NCBI RefSeq assembly: GCF_000196255.1
Contig: NC_006371.1
Location: forward strand, 1,519,440-1,583,439
Direction: 5' to 3'
Length of the DNA: 64,000 nucleotides
Origin: Photobacterium profundum SS9
GTDB lineage: Bacteria > Pseudomonadota > Gammaproteobacteria > Enterobacterales > Vibrionaceae
In this document: positions 43,796 to 54,146 of the stretch, in pieces
Layout: the number at the start of each line of letters is the position of its first letter
Numbering within the stretch: position 1 is the stretch's first letter
Notes under the pieces: generated by a model
The model's input: only the letters and a program-made list of their open reading frames with translations
What the model was told of the DNA's origin: nothing
The model's database searches: none
Position numbers and translations under genes: made by a program

Positions 43796-45193
43796 CTAAA
43801 CGTAAATTTTTTCGCCATATTTAACAATATGGACAGGTTTATGCAGCTGTTCTTTAATCACATCTTTAAACACAGCCTGCTTATCAGGCTCGCCGTGTAT
43901 TAAATAAATTTTCTCTAGCTGTTCAAACTCACTCATCCAAGCTACAAGGTCACTTTGATCTGCATGCGCTGAAAATCCGTTGAGCATGTGTATTTTAGCA
44001 TTCACATTAATTTTTTCATGAAAAAGCTGAATGGACTCGGCCCCGTCGATCATTTGTCGCCCCAGCGTGCCTTTCACCTGATAACCAACAAATATAACAC
44101 TGTTACGGTCATCCCATAAACGGTGTTTAAAGTGATGCAAAATACGCCCACCAGTACACATTCCGCTGCCAGCAATAATAATACAACCACTTTCCTTCTT
44201 ATTAATAAGCATGGAATCTTTAGCTTTTAGTGAATATTGCAGATAAGGAAAATCAAAAACAGTGCCGTCACGTAACAATAGTTTGCTGGCAGAAGCGTTT
44301 AATTCTGCGTGGTAATTGTTATAGATCTGTGTTGCACGTATCGCCATGGGCGAGTCTAAAAACACTTTACAGACGGGCAGCTCTTTGTCGTAGTACATCT
44401 GCTTAATAAGTAGCAGAACCTCTTGCGTCCGTTCAATCGCAAAAGATGGGATCAGTACATTACCTTGGTTTTTTAAGGTATTGATAATAATCTCTTTACA
44501 CTCGTCGATAGTCTCTTTTAAAGGGCGATGATCACGATCGCCATAGGTCGATTCAATATAAAGTGCATCGGCTTTTTTAACAAAAGAAGGAGGTGTCATA
44601 ATAATATCTCGACGGCTGCCAAGATCACCACTGAACACTAGCGATTTTGTGTACCCCTCTTCGCTTACTTCTATTTGAATGGTTGCAGAGCCAAGAATAT
44701 GGCCCGCATTTCTAAAGGTAACCTTAACGCCAGGCACAAGTTGAATTGCTTTATTGTAATCGGCGTATTGAATGATTAAATCAAACACCGCTTTCGCATC
44801 GTCACTGGTATAGATAGGTGGAGGAACCCGTTTTTCGTAACCTGTTCTTTTGGCTTTTTTCAATGCAGTTTTATAATCTTCTTCTGCAATTTTGGCGCTA
44901 TCCATTAAGATAACCTCAGCCAAGTCCATTGTCGCGCGCAAGGCGACAACTTTTCCGTCAAATCCTTCTTTAACGAGTTTCGGAACGCGTCCTACATGAT
45001 CCAAATGAGCATGGGTAAGTAAAACAATATCGACATCTTTAGGATCGAAATCAAAAGGCGCATAGGTCTGCTCTTCATTTTCACCTTGAAAATAACCGCA
45101 ATCGACCAGTATATTAGGCCCGTTTTTAAGTTGTAAAAAATGGCAGGAACCAGTAACCGTCTCTGCGGCACCAAATGACTGAATGAAAGTCAT
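43796..45193 (-). CDS. MBL-fold beta-CASP RNA nuclease-like protein
   Basis: A 465-residue protein of the CPSF73/Ysh1 class. Metallo-beta-lactamase motifs are LTHAHLDHVGR, the GSRRD segment after SGDLG, and GFSAHADQSDL. The beta-CASP domain lies between, with SGMCTGGRILHH near its end. Enzymes of this type cut RNA endo- or exonucleolytically. The ATG at 45193 has GGGGGTG upstream and is preferred over a GTG two codons earlier. It is monocistronic. Confidence 0.85.
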   Translation of the reverse strand: MTFIQSFGAAETVTGSCHFLQLKNGPNILVDCGYFQGENEEQTYAPFDFDPKDVDIVLLTHAHLDHVGRVPKLVKEGFDGKVVALRATMDLAEVILMDSAKIAEEDYKTALKKAKRTGYEKRVPPPIYTSDDAKAVFDLIIQYADYNKAIQLVPGVKVTFRNAGHILGSATIQIEVSEEGYTKSLVFSGDLGSRRDIIMTPPSFVKKADALYIESTYGDRDHRPLKETIDECKEIIINTLKNQGNVLIPSFAIERTQEVLLLIKQMYYDKELPVCKVFLDSPMAIRATQIYNNYHAELNASASKLLLRDGTVFDFPYLQYSLKAKDSMLINKKESGCIIIAGSGMCTGGRILHHFKHRLWDDRNSVIFVGYQVKGTLGRQMIDGAESIQLFHEKINVNAKIHMLNGFSAHADQSDLVAWMSEFEQLEKIYLIHGEPDKQAVFKDVIKEQLHKPVHIVKYGEKIYV

Positions 45194-45330
45194 AAACACC
45201 CCCCTAGTGATTGAGTTTTAACTATAGCACTGCTTAAATCCCCAAATATGGGCACATATCAACTAAACAACATCTCTACCAATTATGCGATAATCTGTTG
45301 ATAAATAATTCTAATATCTACGTAGATTAT

Positions 45331-45413
45331 CGTTATCATCGCTTTGCGCTTAGTTTTCGAAATATTGAAGAATTGCTTGCATCACGAGGCATTGCTGTAG
45401 GTAATGAAACTAT
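45331..45413 (+). pseudogene. IS6-family transposase remnant
   Basis: A short frame reads RYHRFALSFRNIEELLASRG, which matches the helix-turn-helix region of IS6/IS26-type transposases (SFRDIEELLAERG). It is followed by unrelated sequence and a stop. No terminal repeat was found. It is a leftover of a lost element. Confidence 0.6.
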
Positions 45414-45450
45414 GGTTTTGATGCTATACCCAACTTTTACTTGAATTACT

Positions 45451-45474
45451 AAGGCATAGCCTAGGCTATGCCTT
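45451..45474 (-). terminator. Palindrome after dsdA
   Basis: AAGGCATAGCC/GGCTATGCCTT forms a perfect 24-base palindrome just past the dsdA stop. It lacks a strong T tract, so terminator function is plausible rather than certain. Confidence 0.5.
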
Positions 45475-45483
45475 AAATAAAAA

Positions 45484-46815
45484 TTAAATTCCAGACTTAG
45501 CGAGGTACGATGCCATCTCTTCACTTGGAACCATACCACCACCCGTAGCCCAAACTAAGTGGGTCGCGTTTTTCAGTTTTTGCTCATCCATTTGGATTCG
45601 CTGAAGATATTCTTCATTGTCAGAAACTACAACAGGGCCTAGCATTCCGGCTAAAGCTGAAGGCTCTAGCTGAATATCTTCATACTTGCTCATCTCTCCA
45701 AGGTGGTGATACATCCTTTCATCACTTATGGTATAAAAACCATCAAGTAATCTTTCCATTGCTCTTCCCACAAATCCAGAACCACGACCAACAGCTAGGC
45801 CGTCAGCAGCTGTTATATTATCGATACCAATATCCTGAACTGAAATTTCATCATGCAGGCCAGTATGAATACCCAATAACATGCAAGGTGAGTGGGTAGG
45901 TTCCGCAAAGATACAATGAACATTATCACCAAATGCCATTTTTAAACCAAACGCCACACCGCCAGGGCCGCCACCAACACCACAAGGTAAATAGACAAAC
46001 AGTGGATGCAGCTCATCTACCAGAATATTCATGGCTTCGAACTGGCTCTTTAGTCGCTCTCCTGCAACAGAATAGCCTAAGAAAAGTGTTGGCGAATTTT
46101 CATCATCAATAAAGAAGCACGTTGGATCTTTTTCTGCTTCTTTACGTCCCTGTGCAACCGCTACACCGTAGTCTTCTTTGTATTCAACAACGATTACACC
46201 ATGAGAGCGAAGTTTGTCTTTTTTCCATTGACGGGCATCTGCCGACATATGAACCGATACAGAAAAGCCAATTTTTGCGCTCATAATACCGATAGACATG
46301 CCTAGATTACCGGTAGAACCTACCGCGATACTAAACTGCTTAAAGAAAGCTCTAAATTCATCCGTAAACAATTTGCTGTAATCATCAGACTCAGACAACA
46401 AGCCAGCTTGGATTGCTAACTTTTCAGCATGAGTTAGCACTTCATAGATACCACCACGCGCTTTGATTGAACCAGAAATCGGCAGATGACTATCTTTTTT
46501 CAGTAGTAAGGTTCCTTGAATCGCTATGTGGTACTGCTGTTCAAGAACCGTTTTCATGGCTGGAATAGCAACAACATCAGATTCTATAATGCCATTTGTT
46601 TTGGCTGTTTCAGGAAATGCCTTCGCCAAATAAGGAGCAAATCTTTTTAGTCGGTCACTTGCATCTTTTATATCTGTTTTATCAAGCCCTACATAAGGCA
46701 GGCCTTCAGCCAGAGTTGTAATATTTGGGTTAAACCAACTTACATCGTCTAAGGCGATTAGTTTTTCAACCAGAGGAAATTCAGTAACTAATTGTTGAAT
46801 ATTTAATGTGCTCAT
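45484..46815 (-). CDS. dsdA: D-serine dehydratase
   Basis: A 443-residue PLP enzyme converting D-serine to pyruvate and ammonia. The PLP lysine is Lys118 in [21 protein letters not shown] and the phosphate-binding GVGGGPGG follow, and the C-terminal WATGGGMVP is typical. The frame is complete. It sits 15 bases after the truncated permease gene dsdX, and the normal promoter region has been deleted, so its expression is doubtful. Confidence 0.93.
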
Positions 46816-46830
46816 TTTAATTCCTTAAAC

Positions 46831-47454
46831 CTAGATGATGTACGACAGTAGGAAGGTGCCACCCAAAGCTACAAAAGAAGCAATAAAAGTAGCTGTCGTA
46901 TAGTATTTAAACGTTTCTGACATTGACGCGCCGCAGTACTGTTTGACTAACCAAAACAATGAGTCAGTAACGATAGTACAGCCAATAGCACCAGAACCAA
47001 TTGCAAGAGTAATAATTTCAGGGCTGATATCTGGGTATAGTGGAAGCATAGGTGCTACGATTGCTGTCGCTCCCATCATGGCTACTGTTGCGGAACCTAC
47101 AGCGGCATGCAATATAATCGCAACCAACCAGGCCAGTAGAATTGGGTGCATGTCTAAATTAAAAAGTATCTGTGCTAACACATCAGCTAAACCACTACCT
47201 TTAAGCACTCCGTTGAACGCACCACCAGCACCAATGATTAATAGAATATTGGCAATAGAAGCAAATGCACCTTCCGTTTTTTCTAGTAATACAGACATTC
47301 CCATGTTTTGCTTAATACCAAAAATGTAGTAAGCAACAAATGCAGCAATAAACATTGCAGTTATAGGGTTACCAAGAAACTCAAGAATGGTATAGACCGT
47401 AGTACCATGATCCATATTAAGTTCAGCTGCTGTTTTAGTCAGCAGAAGAACTCT
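46831..47454 (-). pseudogene. dsdX: D-serine permease DsdX (GntP family), N-terminally truncated
   Basis: Only about the last 200 residues of a GntP-type permease remain (from KTAAELNMDHGTTVYTILEF to FLLSYII). The typical GSATVAMMGATAIVAPM and GSGAIGCTIVTDSLFWLV segments are present. Upstream of about 47455 the frame runs into antisense dsdC sequence, marking a deletion junction. About half of the transporter is gone. Confidence 0.85.
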
Positions 47455-47875
47455 CGATGACACCCAGCGCGATATCACATCGAATAAATGGACTAGAAGA
47501 TGAACTTGGGATTCAATTATTTAAACGTTCCCATAGAAAAATAAGCCTAACCACTGAAGGGAAACGAATTTATCTTACCTTTAAGAGATCTCTGAACACA
47601 TTAAATCAAGAAATTATTGAAGTACGAAATGGCGAGGTTTCAGGAACTCTTACTATCTATTCTCGGCCATCTTTTGCACAGTGCTGGTTAGTGCCTCGCA
47701 TATATAAGTTCAAAGAACTATATCCCGCGATTGATCTTAAGATTCTGACAGGCAACGAAAACATCAACTTCTGCGGGTATGGTATTGGTATTGATATTGC
47801 CATCTATTTTGATGAAAAAACGCCTAAAAAACTTTGGTATCAGGAGATAATGTCAGAGACTATTGTCCCTGTATA
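47455..47875 (+). pseudogene. dsdC: DsdC-like LysR regulator, first fragment
   Basis: The frame starts inside the helix-turn-helix (TPSAISHRINGLEDELGIQLF), so the true N-terminus has been removed by the same deletion that truncated dsdX. It ends (IVPVY) at an IS630 insertion. The remainder is at 48979-49380. Confidence 0.85.
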
Positions 47876-48978
47876 CCCGTGATCATTGAAAATGCTTGAA
47901 TTTTTGGGGCAAAGGATCATGATAGCCCGATGATAAAGATCACTCTCACCGAAAAAGAAAAGAGCAGCTTAGAATCACGGCATAAAAAGTGCCGTGACAA
48001 GCGGGAGTGTGATCGTATCAAAGCCGTTTTACTATGTGACGAGGGCTGGTCATCGGCAATGATTGCTCAAGCATTGCGTAAGCATGAAGCAACGATTGTT
48101 CGCCAACTTAATGACTTCATCCAAAAGGAAAAACTAGCTCCTGAAAGCGGTGGCTCTGATGGATACTTAAATGCAGACGAAACACAGCAATTGACCCAGC
48201 ATCTCTGTGATGTGACTTATCTGCATACCCACCAAATAACGGCTTACATTAAAGAGACCTTCTCAGTTGAATACAGTATCTCTGGCTTAAACAAGTGGTT
48301 ACACCAGCATGGCTTTAGTTATAAAAAACCTAAAGGTGTCCCTCATAAATTTGATGCCGGAAAACAGGCTGAGTTCATCGAGGATTATGAGGAGCTCAAA
48401 GCATCACTAAATGACGATGAACCCCTGTTATTCATGGATGCAGTACATCCAACGCAAGCTACCAAGATAACGGCTGGGTGGATCAAAAAAGGCGTTGATA
48501 AGCCCATCGAAACAACGGGAAGCCGTACGCGACTGAATATAGTCGGTGCTATCCGCTTAGGACACTTATCGGAAGCCATTGTCGACAAGTATAAGACAGT
48601 AAATGGTGAGTCGATTATTGCTTTTTTGAATCGAACGCGGGATTTCTATCGTGCAAGCGGTACTATTCATCTAGTGCTTGATGGAGCTGGTTACCATCGT
48701 TCGTTTCAGGTTGTTGAAGAAGCGAAAAAACTCAACATCGAATTGCACTATCTTCCTCCTTACAGTCCAAATCTTAACCCGATAGAGCGTCTCTGGAAGG
48801 TGATGAATAAGCATGCTCGAAATAGCCGATATTTTGCGACAGCAAAAGAATTTCGGGAGCGAATAGACCGATTTTTCACAGACACGCTCCCAGAAATTGC
48901 TGACTCGTTAAGCAGTACGATCAATGACAACTTTCAAAAGTTGGAATCAGCGAAATCCGCATTTTGAAGTAGAGTGGG
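47876..48978 (+). mobile_element. IS630-family insertion sequence
   Basis: An 1103-bp element is flanked by the TA duplication typical of IS630/Tc1 elements (47874-47875 and 48979-48980). Terminal repeats share CCC and AAAATGC at matching distances. It is inserted in the dsdC remnant. Confidence 0.9.
47930..48967 (+). CDS. IS630-family transposase
   Basis: A 345-residue transposase. An N-terminal helix-turn-helix region (WSSAMIAQALRKHEATIVRQL) and a winged-helix segment precede the DDE domain with LFMDAVHPTQ, VLDGAGYH and PNLNPIERLWKVMN. It appears intact. Confidence 0.93.
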   Translation: MIKITLTEKEKSSLESRHKKCRDKRECDRIKAVLLCDEGWSSAMIAQALRKHEATIVRQLNDFIQKEKLAPESGGSDGYLNADETQQLTQHLCDVTYLHTHQITAYIKETFSVEYSISGLNKWLHQHGFSYKKPKGVPHKFDAGKQAEFIEDYEELKASLNDDEPLLFMDAVHPTQATKITAGWIKKGVDKPIETTGSRTRLNIVGAIRLGHLSEAIVDKYKTVNGESIIAFLNRTRDFYRASGTIHLVLDGAGYHRSFQVVEEAKKLNIELHYLPPYSPNLNPIERLWKVMNKHARNSRYFATAKEFRERIDRFFTDTLPEIADSLSSTINDNFQKLESAKSAF

Positions 48979-49380
48979 TATATGCACACCGAGTTATGCG
49001 AAAAGCACGATTTAGTGGAGAAAATACAAAACTTACAAAAATGCACGTTATTACATGATAACCAAGCATGGGATTACGAGTCTAATCTGGATGAATGGGA
49101 ATGTTGGGCAAAGACATATGACATTGAGTCGATTAAACAGATACCGAGTATAAGTTTTGATAGATCCGACTTAGCGGTCATTGCTGCGATGAATAATGCT
49201 GGTGTTGCAATGGGCAGACACAGCTTAGTTCAGAAGAAAATCCAGTCCGGAGAATTGATTAAACCATTTTCAGACAAAACAGTATCTTGCCAACAAAGAT
49301 ACTACGTAACCACACTTCAAGATCAACACTCAAAACGAGTTGAGCTATTTATCGACTGGCTTAAACACGAAGCAGAATAA
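48979..49380 (+). pseudogene. dsdC: DsdC-like LysR regulator, second fragment
   Basis: This is the C-terminal effector-domain part (EKHDLVEKIQNLQKCTLLHD, DEWECWAKTY, SFDRSDLAVIAAMNNAGVAMGR). It rejoins the first fragment in frame as IVPVY-MHTEL once the IS630 element and one TA are removed. The regulator is therefore broken twice: by deletion of its start and by the insertion. Confidence 0.88.
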
Positions 49381-49544
49381 TTCCTTTCCCGTTCGACTGC
49401 CTCTTTTTTAGTTTCTTCTTAAAGTTTATTCGTGCACTTTTTAATTAGTGGTCAATTACTTTACAGCTTGGAAAACATTCTATACGGCATCGCCATCAAA
49501 ACGCTAAACTTCAAGAAAACCAATACAAGAAGGCAGCTAAGTCG

Positions 49545-50621
49545 ATGAAAATGCCCCAACAAATAAGTGTGTTAATACTTACCCTTTTGGCCGCGAATAC
49601 CGCTCATGCATACGAAGCCGAAAAAGTGACCAGTGGGTTAAACATACCATGGGGATTGGCCTACATTGACGACAGCACTATGCTCATCACGGAGAGAAAT
49701 GGAGCAATTAAACACATCAATCTAGTAACAGGTAAACAGCAGACTTTGGCTGAGATCCCAAACGTTTGGGCTAAGGGACAAGGTGGGCTTCTTGACGTTG
49801 CGCTCTCCCCTTTCGATGAAAATAAAATATACGTTACTTACAGTAAAAACATCAATGGTAAAAGCGTCACAACGCTTGCATCGGCGAAGTACCGTAACGA
49901 GGTACTCTCAGATTGGGAAGATGTATTTATTTCAATCTCCCAAACCGATACTAGCAGACATTTCGGCAGTCGGATTACGTTTGATAATAACAGCCTCTAC
50001 TTCTCGATAGGTGACCGTGGCGAGCGAGAAAATGGTCAGAACACCATGAATCATGCTGGCTCAATCTTACGCTTGAATCCAGACGGCAGCACACCTACAG
50101 ACAACCCCTACGTAAACAACAAAGCCATTTTGGACGAGATATGGAGCTACGGGCATCGGAATCCTCAGGGCTTATTCTTTGATCCTAATACCCAGAGACT
50201 TTGGTCAATTGAACATGGGCCGCGTGGAGGTGATGAAATTAACTTAATCAAAAAAGGATCTAATTATGGATGGCCTATTACTTCTCACGGTAAAGAATAT
50301 TGGGGACCAATCAGTGTAGGCGAAGCCACAGAAAAAGAAGGCATCGAATCGCCAGTTAAGGTTTATATACCCTCAATCGCTCCTGGCAGTTTGGTATTGT
50401 ATCAAGGCGAAAAATTTCCAGAGTTAAAGGGGAAATTATTATCGGGTGCGCTCAAGTTAACCCACATTAATATCGTCACCCTTAATAACGAGGGTAAAGC
50501 TATTGCTGAAGATAGGATCCTTTCAGAACTCGGCGAACGTATCAGAGACATTGAAGTATCACCAGAAGGAGAGATTTTCTTCAGCACCGATAATGGTAAC
50601 CTTTACAAGCTTAAGCAATAA
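49545..50621 (+). CDS. YliI-type PQQ-dependent soluble aldose dehydrogenase
   Basis: A 358-residue periplasmic beta-propeller. It has a signal peptide (residues 1-22, cleavage after AHA). SGLNIPWGLAYI, GQGGLLDVALSP, SYGHRNPQGLFFDP and EHGPRGGDEINLI are conserved strands and ligand loops of soluble glucose/aldose dehydrogenases. It would oxidise sugars using PQQ, which must be scavenged unless biosynthesis genes exist elsewhere. The start at 49545 (MKMPQQ) is reasonable; MPQQ two codons later is possible. No operon partners. Confidence 0.85.
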   Translation: MKMPQQISVLILTLLAANTAHAYEAEKVTSGLNIPWGLAYIDDSTMLITERNGAIKHINLVTGKQQTLAEIPNVWAKGQGGLLDVALSPFDENKIYVTYSKNINGKSVTTLASAKYRNEVLSDWEDVFISISQTDTSRHFGSRITFDNNSLYFSIGDRGERENGQNTMNHAGSILRLNPDGSTPTDNPYVNNKAILDEIWSYGHRNPQGLFFDPNTQRLWSIEHGPRGGDEINLIKKGSNYGWPITSHGKEYWGPISVGEATEKEGIESPVKVYIPSIAPGSLVLYQGEKFPELKGKLLSGALKLTHINIVTLNNEGKAIAEDRILSELGERIRDIEVSPEGEIFFSTDNGNLYKLKQ

Positions 50622-50719
50622 ATGAGAGTCGAAATCGTGACCTCAACCTTGCAGGACAAACGGTAATGAGTCAGCAATGATTTACTGACTCTACACTAGA
50701 AAAATGTGTTACTGCTTAT

Positions 50720-51838
50720 TTATAAGCGAGCTAATTGCGATTTTCTTTTCTTATTAACAATACAGAAATTGCCACGTTTTGTCCGGCATTTTGAACACCT
50801 TTCACACTCAACTGGCGCTCTGTTGCCTTCTTTCCAACGCTTAACTAAATGCGGTTCAGACAACAAAGGTCGAGAGAGAGCAAAGTATTGAATATTGGTT
50901 TTATTCGCAATCTCTTCTATCGCATCAATATCCGTTAATCCACCAACGGTAATAACGGGTACATTCACCTCTTCGCTAATAACATGCCCATATTCATGGA
51001 AATAGCCTTCTTGTTGAATAGTATATCCATCAAAAGACTCGCCGATCATAGAATTAGCCTTGCCATGGATATTACCTGAGATGATGATTGCATCAACGCC
51101 AATCGCTTCTAATTTTTGACAAACGATACGTGTTTCATCAAAGGTTAAGCCACCCTCAAAAAACTCAGATGCCGTCAATTTAACTAATATTGGATACTCA
51201 TCACCGACAAGCTTTCTTATCTCAGCATAGATCTCTAATAACAATCTCATTCGATTATCTAGGCTGCCACCATATTCATCTTCTCTTCGATTGTAATATG
51301 GGCTCAAGAACTGATTGATTAAATAGGTATGTGCTGCATGTATTTCTACACCATCAAACCCTGATTCTTGGGCTCTTCTGCTTGCTTGAGCAAATGCTTG
51401 AATGATGTAATCTATTTCATCCTTAGTCATCGCTTTGCCTAATGTTTGTGTGCCTTTTTCGCACACCTCACTCGGCGCATATATCACCCTTTCACCGACA
51501 TTGTGGGTTGTTTTTGTGCCACCGTAAGCAAGCTGCATCACTATTTTAGAATCATTGATGTGGACTAACTCGGTCAGCTTTTTGTATTCATCGATAAAGG
51601 AATCATTGTACATTCCCATCATGCCTGCATTTGGCTTCTCTTCTTCTACAATATTCGCATAACCCGTTACAATTAGGCCGATGTCCCCTTTAGCGAGCTC
51701 TTCGTAGATGGCGTACAATTTATCCGTCATATGGCCATCTTCTGTTGCCATATTTTCCCACGTAGCACTTCTAATAAAGCGGTTTTTTAATGCCATGTTA
51801 CCAATACGGGTTTCTGTAAACAAAGTACTCAAGTCCAA
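50720..51838 (-). CDS. NADH:flavin oxidoreductase (OYE-like) with C-terminal Cys motif
   Basis: A 372-residue TIM-barrel flavoprotein: LKNRFIRSATWENMA, EIHAAHTYLINQFLSPYYNRR and a C-terminal FMN region. The C-terminus has CERCSKCRTKRGNFC, four Cys that could hold a 4Fe-4S cluster as in dienoyl-CoA reductase-type OYEs, though the protein lacks their extra NADH domain. It differs clearly from the OYE at 1946-2998. The substrate is unknown. The gene stands alone. Confidence 0.85.
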   Translation of the reverse strand: MDLSTLFTETRIGNMALKNRFIRSATWENMATEDGHMTDKLYAIYEELAKGDIGLIVTGYANIVEEEKPNAGMMGMYNDSFIDEYKKLTELVHINDSKIVMQLAYGGTKTTHNVGERVIYAPSEVCEKGTQTLGKAMTKDEIDYIIQAFAQASRRAQESGFDGVEIHAAHTYLINQFLSPYYNRREDEYGGSLDNRMRLLLEIYAEIRKLVGDEYPILVKLTASEFFEGGLTFDETRIVCQKLEAIGVDAIIISGNIHGKANSMIGESFDGYTIQQEGYFHEYGHVISEEVNVPVITVGGLTDIDAIEEIANKTNIQYFALSRPLLSEPHLVKRWKEGNRAPVECERCSKCRTKRGNFCIVNKKRKSQLARL

Positions 51839-51883
51839 TCCTCTTAAAAATCGTTTTCGTCTTATTCATCTGCTTTATAACGG

Positions 51884-51922
51884 AATAAAAAAGAACAGCC
51901 ATACAATAAGCATGGCTGTTCT
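51884..51922 (-). terminator. Terminator of the YdcH-like gene
   Basis: GAACAGCCAT/ATGGCTGTTC forms a 10-bp stem, and on the minus strand it is followed by TTTTTT. Confidence 0.8.
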
Positions 51923-52067
51923 TTCTGTGCATTTTTTATGTGCGATGAGCAATAGTAGATATTACCGACAATATCTCATTTTTCTAGAGTAAAATCCTTA
52001 ATCTGGATTAAGATTGTGCCATCAAGACAAGCCTTGACGACACAAACACTTTGTATGTTCAAATAGG

Positions 52068-52325
52068 TTAATTGCTGACTTTCTCATGATGCTTGGTGAG
52101 TTGCTTATATAACATGTCTTTTAACGCCACACGCTTAAGCTTTAGGTCATTCATGTTGTCATCATTAATCGGACTACCCGATATCTCCAGCTGACGGATA
52201 TCGTAATCCAGTTGATGATACTGCTGAAGATCTGCTTTGAATGTTGGATCATCGTGGTTGAGCTGAACAATGTCTGCTGTAAGTTCAGGAAAATCTAAGA
52301 TAAAAGCATGGTTTTCATTTAGCAT
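52068..52325 (-). CDS. YdcH-family (DUF465) small protein
   Basis: An 85-residue helical protein (MLNENHAFILDFPEL...YHQLDYDIRQLE...LKLKRVALKDMLY), matching YdcH/SlyX-like DUF465 members. The ATG at 52325 has AAGGGA about eight bases upstream; longer in-frame starts would add unconserved residues. The cellular role of the family is unknown. It ends at its own terminator. Confidence 0.75.
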   Translation of the reverse strand: MLNENHAFILDFPELTADIVQLNHDDPTFKADLQQYHQLDYDIRQLEISGSPINDDNMNDLKLKRVALKDMLYKQLTKHHEKVSN

Positions 52326-52433
52326 CGGCATTCCCTTTTCAGTCGGATTATCCATTAGTATAGAAGTAATTTGTTGAAAGAAATGTGGCGTAAAACACAA
52401 AGCAACCAAGTGAGCAGTAAGCGAAGCATTCAA

Positions 52434-52733
52434 ACACTTTTGGGGGGCTAGGGCCTAACAACATCCTTTGTCATCAGCAAAAGTATCTCACGCAGTATTA
52501 CCGACAAAGGTAATTAGCAAGAAGGTTTAAAACTGGCGTGAATGTTGCGTCTTATTACACAGTCTCGATCAAATTCAATGCACAATTGCTGCGCTATCCT
52601 TATAGATCGTAAAATACAACAATCTTCACTATTTCTTCGGCACCCTACAAAATGACTGTATACAGTTGTTCTTGAGCCAGATACTGTATTAAATCAATAA
52701 AAGTTGTCCATTCAATATATTCAAGGAAGAACA
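52434..52733. other. Intergenic region upstream of the sulfhydrylase gene
   Basis: A 300-base gap separates divergent genes. It contains the perfect 12-base palindrome ACTGTATACAGT at 52655-52666, about 70 bases before the sulfhydrylase start, which may be a regulator site. No MetJ box (AGACGTCT) was found. Confidence 0.4.
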
Positions 52734-54002
52734 ATGAAAGACGAAACACTCTCGATCCACTTTGGTTATGAAACCGACCCAACAACAAAATCTGTCGCAA
52801 CGCCAATTTACCAAACTGTCGCTTATGAGTTTGATAACGCACAACACGGTGCTGACCTTTTTAACCTAGCAGTACCAGGGAATATTTATACTCGTATTAT
52901 GAACCCAACCAATGATGTGCTGGAAAAGCGCATGGCAGCACTAGAAGGAGGCGTTGCAGGATTAGCCGTAAGTGCAGGCAGTGCAGCCATCAATTATGCC
53001 ATTCTAACATTGGCACAAATGGGCGATAATATCGTTGCAACACCACAGCTCTACGGTGGTTCTTACACCTTGTTTGCTCATATGTTGCCAAATCAAGGTA
53101 TTGAAGTACGCTTTGCGAAAGACGATAAACCAGAAAGCCTAGCGGAACTTATCGACGAAAAAACCAAAGCCATTTTCTGCGAAAGTATTGGTAACCCTGC
53201 GGGTAACATTATTGATTTAGAGCTAGTCGCAGAGCTTGCTCATGCGCAAGGTGTCCCTGTCATTGTCGATAATACCGTTGCTACACCCGTATTATGCAAA
53301 CCTATCGAATTTGGCGCCGATATCGTGGTGCATTCTTTAACAAAATACGTCGGTGGCCACGGTACAACACTCGGTGGCATGATTATCGACTCAGGCAAAT
53401 TCCCTTGGACTGAGCACAAAGATCGCTTCCCTGTCTTTAACCAACCTGAACCTTCTTATCACGGTGTGGTATACACTGAAGCATTTGGTGAAGCGGCCTT
53501 CATCGGGCGAGCGCGCACAGTACCATTGCGTAATACTGGCTCGGCTCTATCCCCTATGAATGCATTTATGTTAATGCAAGGCTTAGAAACCTTATCGCTT
53601 CGAATGGAAAGACATACTGAAAATGCTCTTAAAGTCGCTGAGTATCTCAGTCAGCACGATAACGTGGAGTGGGTTAATTATGCGGGCCTTCCTGATTCAA
53701 AGCATTATTCTTTAGCTAAAAAGTACATGAAAGGTCAGCCATCTGCGATCCTCTCTTTTGGATTAAAAGGTGGGTATGAGGCTGGCGTTCGTTTTTATGA
53801 TGCACTGAATATTTTCAAACGATTGGTCAACATAGGGGATGCAAAATCTTTAGCCTGTCACCCTGCATCGACGACACACAGACAACTCAGTGAGCAAGAA
53901 CAAAAGCAAGCGGGCGTATCCCCTGAAATGATCCGTCTATCTGTGGGTATAGAGCACATTGATGATATTATTGCTGACTTAGAACAAGCACTTAACGCAT
54001 AA
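52734..54002 (+). CDS. O-acetylhomoserine sulfhydrylase
   Basis: A 422-residue PLP enzyme of the Cys/Met metabolism family. It forms homocysteine from O-acetylhomoserine and sulfide. The PLP lysine is Lys204 in HSLTKYVGGHGTTLGG. YTRIMNPTNDVLEKRMAALEGG and the C-terminal GDAKSLACHPASTTHRQ are MetY-type motifs. The ATG at 52734 has AAGGAAGA upstream. It is monocistronic, followed by a GAGCTAGAG/CTCTAGCTC hairpin at 54041-54064. Confidence 0.9.
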   Translation: MKDETLSIHFGYETDPTTKSVATPIYQTVAYEFDNAQHGADLFNLAVPGNIYTRIMNPTNDVLEKRMAALEGGVAGLAVSAGSAAINYAILTLAQMGDNIVATPQLYGGSYTLFAHMLPNQGIEVRFAKDDKPESLAELIDEKTKAIFCESIGNPAGNIIDLELVAELAHAQGVPVIVDNTVATPVLCKPIEFGADIVVHSLTKYVGGHGTTLGGMIIDSGKFPWTEHKDRFPVFNQPEPSYHGVVYTEAFGEAAFIGRARTVPLRNTGSALSPMNAFMLMQGLETLSLRMERHTENALKVAEYLSQHDNVEWVNYAGLPDSKHYSLAKKYMKGQPSAILSFGLKGGYEAGVRFYDALNIFKRLVNIGDAKSLACHPASTTHRQLSEQEQKQAGVSPEMIRLSVGIEHIDDIIADLEQALNA

Positions 54003-54040
54003 ATGCCATGCACCATAGCATTAATCCATATATAAAAGTG

Positions 54041-54064
54041 AGCTAGAGATATTACTCTAGCTCG
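54041..54064 (+). terminator. Hairpin after the sulfhydrylase gene
   Basis: A perfect 9-bp stem GAGCTAGAG/CTCTAGCTC with a six-base loop. There is no T tract. Confidence 0.45.
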
Positions 54065-54146
54065 GGTGATTTATAATAGCTGAAATATAAACAAGTTAAC
54101 GCCTAACTAAGACGAAGAACAAAGGTACATCGGCTAAAGTCACTTT

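Noticed and set aside
52655..52666. ACTGTATACAGT considered as a LexA box
   Set aside because: LexA needs CTGT-N8-ACAG; here the halves are only two bases apart.
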